From Pseudomonas entomophila (GTDB lineage: Bacteria; Pseudomonadota; Gammaproteobacteria; Pseudomonadales; Pseudomonadaceae), in assembly GCF_029478665.1 (NCBI RefSeq), contig NZ_JARPQB010000052.1, positions 1 to 49,924 of the forward strand: a DNA stretch of 49,924 nt, given 5' to 3'. The notes under the pieces are model-generated. The model saw only the letters and a list, made by a program, of their open reading frames with translations. It was not told where the DNA came from and did not search any database. The translations under genes were made by a program, and so were the position numbers. Below are positions 9,730-19,800 of the stretch, in pieces. Numbering within the stretch: position 1 is the stretch's first letter; the number at the start of each line of letters is the position of its first letter.

Positions 9730-10802
9730 GCTTGGACTCCTTGGCCCAGTGCCACTTCATGGCTTTTCAACGGAATGGCCATGGCGGTGAGGATTTTTCG
9801 CGGCCCGGTGTAGCCGTTGCGCGCGTGGATGGTGAGGATGTTGTCGAGGATCACCACGTCGCCCTTCTGCCAGGGGAACTCGACCATGACGTCGCGGTAG
9901 ATCTGCTGCAGGTGGCGGATATGCGCCTCGGGGATCGGGCTGCCGTCGCCGTAGAAGGTGTTCTGCGGCAGGTCGTCGTCGGCGAACTCGGCGCGCAGGC
10001 TGTCGCGGATGCTTTCCGGCAGGGTCAGGGCGTTGAAGAAGGTGGCATGGTTGAACCACACCACTTCGCCGGTGCGCGGGTGGCGCACCATGGCCGGGCC
10101 TTTCTGCCGCGTGCGCAGGCGGTTGCCGGACTTCCATTCCGGGGTGATGCCGATCTTCGCGCAGTAGGCCTCGACCTCGGCGCGGTCCTCGGTCTGGAAC
10201 ACGGTCTGCCACGGCAGGCCCATGCCGTCACCATAGTTGCGCACATACAGCACCCCGCCCTTGCGCTCGAACGCCTCGCGCACCTCGGGGTCGATGCGCG
10301 GCAGGATCAGCCGGGTATCGCCGAACGGTGTCTCGCCGCCAGTGGGCGACGGCAGGTCGCAGTAGAAGTACAGGTGCAGCGGGAACACCGGCGAGTAGGA
10401 GTGCTCGTTGTGCGGGAAGATCCGCTCGGCGGACGGGTAGTCGGTGGAGCTGTAGACGTTCAGCGAACGGGTGATCTGGGTCCGTGGCGATGCGCGGAAC
10501 AGGTACTCCAGGGCACCGCCGGAGATCGCGTCGACGCACTGGTTGAACTCGTTGATGTCCTGCACCGCGAAGCCCCGGAACAGGATGGTGGCGTGCTGGT
10601 CGAGCTTGCGCTCGATCAGTTCGCGGTTCTGCCCGGCCCACTGGGCCAGGCCCACGCCCGGCACCTTCGGCGTGCACAACAGCGGCAGGCTGCTGCCTTC
10701 GAACATCGGCGAGAATTCCACCAGGCTGTCCTGGTCCACGCTCAGACTCTTGCGCCGCCCCTTGGCCAGCATCGGTATGGCTTGCGCCTCGCTCTTGGAC
10801 AT
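9726..10802 (-). CDS. SyrP/TauD-type Fe(II)/2-oxoglutarate amino-acid beta-hydroxylase
   Basis: This 358-residue protein belongs to the TauD/SyrP dioxygenase family. The iron ligands are visible as H131-x-E133 (in FPHNEHS) and distal H326 (in LTIHARNGY), and R335 is a likely 2-oxoglutarate-binding Arg. Members with HxE, such as SyrP, hydroxylate the beta-carbon of an amino acid tethered to an NRPS carrier domain. The gene lies between the two halves of the presumed His module, so beta-hydroxyhistidine is the first candidate product. The downstream Asp module makes beta-hydroxyaspartate the alternative. Either residue would provide a ferric-iron ligand in the siderophore. The start at 10802 is chosen because of a GAGAGGGAA ribosome-binding site just upstream. 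The gap to the upstream NRPS is 57 bp, and the stop overlaps the next NRPS start by ATGA. Confidence 0.9.
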   Translation of the reverse strand: MSKSEAQAIPMLAKGRRKSLSVDQDSLVEFSPMFEGSSLPLLCTPKVPGVGLAQWAGQNRELIERKLDQHATILFRGFAVQDINEFNQCVDAISGGALEYLFRASPRTQITRSLNVYSSTDYPSAERIFPHNEHSYSPVFPLHLYFYCDLPSPTGGETPFGDTRLILPRIDPEVREAFERKGGVLYVRNYGDGMGLPWQTVFQTEDRAEVEAYCAKIGITPEWKSGNRLRTRQKGPAMVRHPRTGEVVWFNHATFFNALTLPESIRDSLRAEFADDDLPQNTFYGDGSPIPEAHIRHLQQIYRDVMVEFPWQKGDVVILDNILTIHARNGYTGPRKILTAMAIPLKSHEVALGQGVQA

Positions 10803-10859
10803 TTCCCTCTCCCGTTCGATGAAGCCGGCGGCCAGGCAGGCCGCCGACGATGACTGTGG

Positions 10860-13800
10860 CTACTGCAGCTCGACCCCGCGTGCGCGCCGGCGCATCGGGT
10901 GCTGGGCCTTGAGCTGCGCCTGGCGCGCCTCGGTGCGCGCCTGCGTGGCCGTGGCCTGAACCTGCGCGGCGTGGGCCAGCAGCTCGGCCAGCGACGCCTC
11001 GGGCTGGGCCAGCAGGCGCTCGAACACCCCTTGCAGCTGGGCGAACAGGTCGGCCATGTCGCTGGCGGCAAACAGGCTGGCGTCGCACTTGAAGGCCGCG
11101 GTGAGGCGGTCGGCGCCGTTGACGAACTCGGCGATCAGGTCCAGCTCCGTGGCGCCCTGCCCGGCTTCGCGGCTGGTCACTTGCAGGCCCTGCGGCGCCT
11201 GCATCGGCAGGCTGCCCTCCTGGTAGATGAACTTGATCGCGAACAACGGCGAACGCCCGGCCTGGCGCGGCAGGCGCAAGGCCTCGACCAAACGGTCGAA
11301 GGGCAGGTCCTGGTGGTCGGACGCGCCGATCACCACGTCGCGGCAGCGTTCCAGCCACTGCGCGCCACTGGCCTGCTCATCCAGCTCGAGCTGCAGTACC
11401 AGTTGGTTAACGAAGAAGCCGACCATTTCTTCAACCCCGGCGTGGTTGCGGTTGGCGACGTCGGTGCCCAGGCGCAGGCGGCGGCTGTCGCAACGCTGCG
11501 CCAGCACCAGCGAGAAGCCCGCCAGCAACAGCATGTACAGGGTCAGGCCACGGGCCTTGGCGCAGGCGCGCAGGGCCTCGGCCAGGGGCGCCGGGAAGTC
11601 GAAGGCGTGCACCTGGCAGGTGCCGCCGGCGACGCCGGGCTGGGCCGTGCCCGGCAGGCGCGTGAGGCGATGGTCGTCGCCCAGGGTGCGCTGCCAGTAG
11701 TCCAGCTGGCGGCGCAGCTGCCCGGCCTCCAGCCATTGCCGCTGCCACACGGCGAAGTCGAGATAAGCCAGGCCCGGCGCCGGCAGGCTTGCCGGCGTGG
11801 CGGCAACGGCGGCGTCGTAGAGGGCGACGAACTCGCGCAGCAGGATGCCGAACGACCAGTGGTCGGCGACGATATGGTGCAAGGTCACCAGCAGCAGGTG
11901 CTGGCGGTCGGCCTGGCGCAGCAGGGCCACGCGCAGCAGCGGGCCGTTGACCAGGTCGAACGGGGCACGGGCCTCGCGGTCCAGCGCCTCGGCCACGGCC
12001 GCCTCGCGCCGCGCCTCGGGCAGTTCGCACAGGTCGTGCAGGGCGAACGGCAGCGTCATGTCCGGCCGCACCTGCTGCCAGCTGTCGCCGCCCTCCTGGA
12101 CGTAAGTGGTGCGCAGCACCGAATGACGCGCCAGCAGGGCCTGGAAGGCCTGGCGCACGGCTTCGGCATCCAGCTCGCCATCGAGCTGCAAGGCTCGCGG
12201 AATGTTGTACATCGAGCTTTGCGGCTCCAATTGCCAGAGGAACCACAGGCGCTGCTGGGCGAACGACAACGGCTGGCGCTGGCGTGCATCGAGCGCTTGC
12301 AGCACGGGGGCCGGCGCGCCCTGCCCCGGCGCCTCGGCGCGCTCGACGGCGGCGGCGAACTGCGCCAGGTCGCGGGCCTCGAACAGCACCCGCAGCGGCA
12401 GGTCGAGCCCCAGGGCGTGGCGTACGCGGCTGATCACCTGGGTGGCCAGCAACGAGTGGCCACCCAGGTCGAAGAAGTTGTCCTGCAAGCCGACCTCCGG
12501 CAGCTCCAGCACCTCGCACCACAGGCGCGCCAGCAGGCACTCCAGCTCGCTGCGCGGGGCCACATGGGCCTGCTGCAGCAGGCGCGTGTCAGGCTGCGGC
12601 AGGGCCTTGCGGTCGAGCTTGCCATTGGGTGTCAGCGGCAATGCCGCCAGCACTTGCCAGTGGGCCGGCTGCATGTAGTCCGGCAGGTCGTCGGCCAGCG
12701 CCGCGCGCAGCCCTTCGCACAGCTTGGCCTGGGCCTCGCGTTCGGCCAGAGTGCCTTGGCGCGGCACCACGTAGGCCACCAGTTGCTGGCCGGACGGCCC
12801 CGGCACCGCGACCACCGCTGCCTCGGCGACCTCGTCCCGGGCCAGCAGGCGCGCCTCGATCTCGCCGGTCTCGACCCGGAAGCCACGGATCTTGACCTGG
12901 TGATCGACCCGGCCGATGTACTCCATCTGGCCGTCGGCCAGGCGCCGCACCAGGTCGCCACTGCGGTACAGGCGCGCGCCAGGGGTGCTGGCGAACGGGT
13001 CGGGCACGAAGCGTTCGGCGGTCATCGAAGGCCTTGCGTGGTAGCCACGGGCCAGGGCGCAGCCACCGATATAGAGCTCGCCCACCAGGCCATCGCCTTG
13101 CAGTGCCAGGCCCTCGGCCAGCAGGTAGGCGCTGCGCCCGGCCACCGGCCGGCCGATCGGCGCGTAGGCCGAGGTGAAACGGGTATCGCCTTTGGCCTCC
13201 CACAGGAACGGCGTGATCACCGTCTCGGTGGGGCCGTAGCCGTTGACGATGTAGCGCGGCCGCAGCACCGCCTGGATCTGCTCGAAGCCTTCACGCGGGA
13301 AGGCCTCGCCGGCCACGTTGAACGAACGCACCGACGGCGCCCGCCCCTGGCCTGCGGCCAGCGCGGCCATCTGGCAGGCGTACTGGGTGGGGAAATAGAC
13401 CAGGCTGGCCTGCTCGCGCTCGATCACTTCAAGCGCCTGCTCGGTGCTCCACAGCCCCTCGCCGCGCAGGATGCAGCGGGCACCGCTGATCAGCGGCAAC
13501 AGCCACTGCTCGGTGCCCCAGTCGAAGTTCAGCGAGGCGAAATGCAGGAAGCGGTCGGCGCTGTCGATGCGGTAGAAGCGCTGCATGGTCAGCAGGTGGC
13601 GCAGCAGCGCGCCGTGTTCGAGCGCCACGCCCTTGGGGCGCCCGGTCGAACCGGAGGTGTACAGCAGGCACAGCAGGTTGTGGCCGTCGAGCGCCACTTG
13701 CGGCGCGCCTGGGTCATCGCCTGCGAAGGTCAACTGGTCGACCCGCAGCAACCGTGCCTGACGCCCGGCGAGCAGGACCTCGCCACGGCCGTCGCCCAGC

Positions 13801-16800
13801 ACCAGGGCCACGCCGCTGTCGTCGAGCATGTAGCCCAGCCGCTCGGCGGGGTATTCAGGGTCCAGCGGCACATAAGCGCCACCGGCCTTGAGGATCGCCA
13901 GCAGGCCGACGATCAGGTCGGCGCCGCGTGGCAGGGCGATACCGACCAGCACGTCGGGGCCGACACCCTCGGCCACCAGCCGGTGCGCCAACTGGTTGGC
14001 CCGGCCGTTCAACCAGGCGTAGCTCAGCGACTGTCCGTCAGCGATCAGGGCGATGGCATCGGGTGTGCGCTGGGCCTGGGCTTCGATCAGCTGATGAAGC
14101 CACGGCGATGGTTGCGTACCGACGATTGCCGGCGGCATCGCCAGCAAGGCCTGACGCGCATCGTTCGGCACCGTTTCCAGCGCCGCCAGCACCTGCGCGT
14201 CACCTTCGATGAACTGCGCCAGCAGGCATTCGAGCTGGGCCGCCAGGGCTTCCACGGACTGGCCGGTGAAGGCCGCACGCAGGTAGCTGTAGTGCACCTC
14301 CAGGCGTTCGCCCAGGGTCACCGCCAGGGTCAGCGGGTAGTTGGTGCGCTCGAGGTTGCCGACATTGCCGAAGCGCACGCCGGCCTGGGCCGACTCGGCC
14401 AGCGCGGCGGAAAGCGGGTAGTTCTCGAACACCAGCAAGGTGTCGAACAGCGCGTCGCTGCCCTGCCCCGACCAGCGCTGGATCTCGTACAGCGGCGTGT
14501 GCTCGTGTTCGCGCAGGGCCAGGTTGATGCCCTGCACCTGCTGCAGCCAGTCGCCCAGGCGCTGGGCCAGGCCGGGCCAGGCAATCACCGGCAAGGTGTT
14601 GATGAACAGGCCGATCTGCTGTTCGATGCCCGGCAACTGCGCCGGGCGCCCGGCCACGGTGGCGCCGAACGCCACGCAGTCCTGGCCGGTGCAGCGCTGC
14701 AACAGCAGCAGCCAGGCGGCCTGCACCAGGGTGTTGACCGTGACCTTCTGCTGCCGGGCGAAGGCGCCCAGGCGCTCGCTGAAGGCTGGGGTGAAGCGCT
14801 GGTAATGGTCGCCATGGCCGGCTTCGGCCTGTGGCGCGGGCAAGGCATGGGCGAGCCGGGTCGGGGTTTCCAACGGCGCCAGCTGATCGCGCCAGAACGC
14901 CTCGCTGAGCGCCAGGTCCTGGCCTTGCAGCCACTGGATGTAGTCGCGGTAGCGCCCCTGGGCCGGCGCTGGCGTTTGCCCGGCGTAGCGTTGCAGCACC
15001 TCGCCCAGCAGGCGCGAGTTACTCCAGCCGTCGAGCAGCAGGTGGTGGCAGGTCTGGACCAGGTGGTGCCGGTCCGGGCCGGTGCGCACCAACGTCAGCC
15101 TCAACAGCGGCGGGCAATGCAGGTCGAAGCCTGCGGCACGGTCTTCCAAGGCCAACTGCGCCAGCGCCTGGTCGAGGTCGTCGCGGCCGCTCCAGTCCAG
15201 CTCGCGCCAGGGCAGTTCGGCCTGGCGCACCACCATCTGCAAGGGGCGCGACAGCTCGCCCTGCCAGGCGAAACCGGTGCGCAGGATGGCATGGGCGTCC
15301 ACCGCCTGTTGCCAGGCCTGGCGCAGGCGTTGCGGTTGCAGGCCGTCGACGTCCACACGCATCTGGTTGATGTAGTCGCCACCGGCGGATTCGTAGAGCC
15401 CGTGGAACAGCATGCCCTGCTGCATCGGCGACAGCGGGTAGAGGTCTTCCAGCCGGGTGACCGGCAGCGGCAACCCGGCCAGGCCTGCGCTGTCGAGGCC
15501 GGCCAGCGGGAAGTCCGAGGCACTGGCCTGGCCCGACTCCTGGGCGCAGCAGTGCGCCACCAGGGCGCGCAGTTCGGCGCTGAAATCATCGGCCAGGGCC
15601 TGGACACGCGCCGGCGCGAACATCTCGCGGCTGAAGCCCCAGCGCAGGGCCAGCTCGCCGCCGTACACCTGCCCTTCCACCGTCAGCCAGTTGGCCAGCG
15701 GTGCCCGTGGGTCCTGGGCCTGGCCGCCACTGCTGGTGGAGGGGCGCAACAGCGCCTGCTCGTCGAACTGGCGGTCGAACTGGCCCAGGTAGTTGAAAGT
15801 GACCCGTGGCTGCGGCAGCGCCGCCAGGGCCTGACGCGTCGCGGCATCGCCCAGGTGGCGCAGCAGGCCATGGCCGAGGCCCTTGTCCGGCACCGCGCGC
15901 AACTGCTCCTTGACGGCGATGATCGCCGCGCCCGGCTCGTCGCCCGGCACCAGCAGCAGGGGGTGCAGGCTGGTGAACCAGCCGATGCTGCGCGACAGGT
16001 CGAGGCCGTCGAACAGGTCCTCGCGGCCATGCCCCTCCAGCTCGATCAGCGCGCCGGGTGCCGCCGTCCAGCGGCACAGCACTCGGGCCAGGGCGGTCAG
16101 CAGCAAGTCGTTGACCTGGGTCCGGTAGGCCGCCGGGGCCACCTGCAGCAGTTCACGGGTGAGCTGCGCGTCGAAACGGCTCTCGATCTTCTGTTCGTGG
16201 CGGTTTTCCAGGGTACCGGCGCGGTTGTCGCAGGGCAGCTCGGCCACCGGCGCGGCCTGCAACTGTGCCTGCCACCACGGCAGTTGGCCGCTGAAGCGGG
16301 GCAGCGCCTCGTGCAACTGGCGGGCCCAGGCCTGGTAGCTGCTGCCACGCATTGGCAGGCGCGCCGGCTGGCCGGCCAGTAGCTGGCGGTAGAGCTGCTG
16401 CAGGTCGTCGAGCAGCACGCGCCAGGACACACCATCGACCACCAGGTGGTGCAGTACCAGCAGCAGTTGCTGGCGGCCCTCGGGCAGGGTCAGCACCATC
16501 ACCCGCAACAGCGGGCCGGTAGCGAGATCCAGGCTGCGCTGGGCCGCCTCGCAATGGGCCAGGGCTTCGGCGGCGTCCTGCGCCTGGCGCAGCCAGAGCA
16601 CCTCGCCCGCCTGTTCGGCGTAGTGCTGGCGCCAGCCTTGCGCGCCTTCGACAAAGCGCAGGCGCAAGCTGTCATGGTGCTCCAGCAGGTGCTTCAGGGC
16701 GTTGGCCAGCAGGTCGGCGTCCAGCGGTGCCTGGGCATCGAGCAGCAGCGACTGGTTCCAGTGCCCACGGGCCGGAATCGCCTGGTCGAAGAACCAATGC

Positions 16801-19800
16801 TGGATCGGCGTCAACGGCACCTCGCCGCTGGCCGGCCCCTGCGCCACCCGCACCTGGGCCTGCCCGGCGACCTGGGCCAGGCCACGGATGGTCTGGAACT
16901 GGAAGATATCCTTGGGGGTCAGCGCCAGGCCCGCCTCGCGGGCGCGGCTGACCACCTGCATGGAGACGATCGAGTCGCCGCCCAGCTCGAAGAAGTTGTC
17001 CAGCGCGCCCACTTGCTCCAGCCCCAGCAGCGCCTGCCAGATCTGCGCCAGGGCCTGCTCGCGCGCGCCACTGGGCGGCACATGTTCACGCTGCGCCTGC
17101 ACCGCGTCCGGCGCCGGCAGGGCCTTGCGGTCGAGCTTGCCGTTGGGGGTCAGCGGCAGGCGTGCAAGGAACAGCATCGCGGCCGGCACCATGTAGTCGG
17201 GCAAGTGCTCGCCCAGGGCTGCGCGCAGAGTGCCACGCAGGGCGTCCTGCGCGGCGCCATCCTCGACCAGCTGGGCGTCGACCGGCACCACGTAGGCCAC
17301 CAGTTGACGGCCACTGGGCCCGTCCGGGGCCAGTACCGCCACCTCATGAACACTCGCCTGCGCCTGCAAGCGCGCCTCGATCTCGCCCAGCTCGATACGG
17401 AAACCACGCACCTTGACCTGGTGGTCGATGCGGCCGATGTACTCCAGCTCGCCATCCTCGCGGTAGCGCACCAGGTCGCCCGTGCGGTACAGGCGGCCAC
17501 CGTCGCCGGCGAACGGGTGAGGCACGAAGCGCTCGGCGGTCAGCGCCGGGCGCCCCAGGTAGCCCCGGGTGATGCCGGCACCGGCCAGGTACAGCTCGGC
17601 GCCGCAGCCCTGGGGCAGCGGCTGCAGCTGGCTGTCCAGCAGGTAGGCCGCCGTATGCGGCAATGGCCGGCCAATGCTGGCGCGGCCACCGGCCTGGCGG
17701 CGGGTCCAGGTCGAGTAGGTGGTGTCCTCGGAAGGGCCGTACAGGTCGTAGACGTGCTCAAGCCCCGGCAGCGCATACAGCTCATCGACCAGGCGCTGCT
17801 TGAGCGGCTCGCCGGCCAGGTTGACGATGCGCACGCTGGCAGGCAGTTGCCCGCCACGCAGCAGCGCGGCGATTGCCGACGGCACGGTGTTGACCAGGCG
17901 CACCAGGTCGCGCGCTGGCAGCTCGGGCAGTTCCAGGGCGTTGCGCGCCAGGACGATGTAGCCACCGGCCGCCAAGGTGACGAATAGCTCCCACACCGAC
18001 AGGTCGAAGCAGATCGAGGTGGAGGCCAGCACGCCTTGGATATCCTCGTCGCGGTAGACCTGACGCGACCAGTGCAGCAGGGCCAGGACGTTGCGGTGGG
18101 CGATGGCGACCCCTTTCGGGCGGCCGGTGGAGCCGGAGGTATAGATCACGTAGGCCAGGTTCTGCGCCGAAGCACGGTTGACCGGTGGTTCGGCCGGCCA
18201 GGCTTCGAGGGACTGCTCGTCGCCGTCCACCAACAAGACTTCGCAGCAGGCCTGCAACCCCAGGCGCTCGGCGACTTCACCCTCACTGAGCACCAGGCGC
18301 GCGGCGCTGTCCTCGAGCATGTAGGCGACCCGCTCGGCCGGGTAGTCCGGGTCCAGCGGCACATAGGCGCCACCGGCCTTGAACACCGCCAGCAGCGCCA
18401 CCACCAGTTGCGGCGTGCGCGGCAACGCCACCCCGACCCGCACCTCCGGCCCCACGCCGGCGGCGACCAGGCGCTGGGCCAGGCGGTTGGCCCAGCGGTC
18501 GAGCTCGGCATGGCTGTAGCGGCGCTCGCCGTGCACCAGCGCCAGGGCCTCGGGCCGTGCCTGGACCTGTTGGGCAATGCACTGGTCGATGCGTGACAGG
18601 CTGTCGTAGCCATCGCCGGCCGGGTTCCACGCATGCAACTGACGCGCAAGCTCCGCCTCGCCCAGCAGCGGCAGACGCGAAACGGCCTGGCTCGGGTCGG
18701 CGACCATCGCCCGCAGCAGGTTGAGCCAGTGCTCGGCCATGCGTGCGATGGTCTCGGGGGCGAACAGTTCGTCGGCGTAGGTCAACGCCGCGTGCAGCCG
18801 GCCGCCCTTCTCCCAGGTGTCCAGGCTCAGGTCGAACTGGGTGGTACGCCCTTCCCACTCGATCACCCCGAAACGAATGCCGGACTCGGTCTGCAGGGCC
18901 GTCAGGTCGGTGACCAGCGGCTGGTGGTTGTACATCACCTGGAACAGCGGGTTGTGCGCCAGGCTGCGCTCAAGCTTCAGCGCCTCGACCAGGCGTTCGA
19001 ACGGCAGCTCCTGGTGCGCCTGGGCGCCCAGGGCGGTGTCGCGTACCTGGGCGATCAGTTGCGCGACGGTGGTATCCGCGTCCAGCTGGCAGCGCAGCAC
19101 CTGGGTGTTGACGAAGAAGCCGATCAGCCCTTCGACCTCGGCACGGTTGCGGTTGGCGATAGGCACGCCGACGCGCAGGTCGGCCTGGCCGCTGTAGCGA
19201 TGGAGCAAGGCGTCGAACGCCGCCAGCAGGACCATGAACAGGCTGGCCTGGTGCTGCTGGGCGAAGCTGCGCAACTGCTCGGCCAGCGCCGCGTCGATGG
19301 CGAAGCCATGGCGCGTGCCGCGATGGCTGGGCGTGGCCGGGCGCGGGAAATCGATGGGCAGTTCCAGCACCGGGTGCTCGTCACCCAGGGCGGCCTGCCA
19401 GTAGTCAAGCTGGCGCTCCTGCTCGCCGGCCTCGAGCCAGGCGCGCTGCCACAACGCGTAGTCGGCGTACTGCAACGGCAAGGGCGCCAGCGGCATGGCC
19501 TGGCCACGGGCGAACGCGTCGTAGCAACGGATGAATTCGTCGATCAGCACGTTCATCGACCAGCCATCGGAGACGATGTGGTGCAGGGTCAGCAGCAGCA
19601 CATGGCGCTGCGCCTCCAGTTGCAGCAGGCGCACCCGCCACAGCGGCCCCTGCTGCAGGTCGAACGGCGCGCGCGCCTGGGCCTGGGCGCGCTCGCGCAC
19701 GGTGGCCTCGCGGGCCTCAGGGTCGAGCTCGCGCAAGTCCTCGAACACCACCTGCATCGACTGCGCCGCCGGCACCTGCTGCAACCCGCGCTCGCCATCT

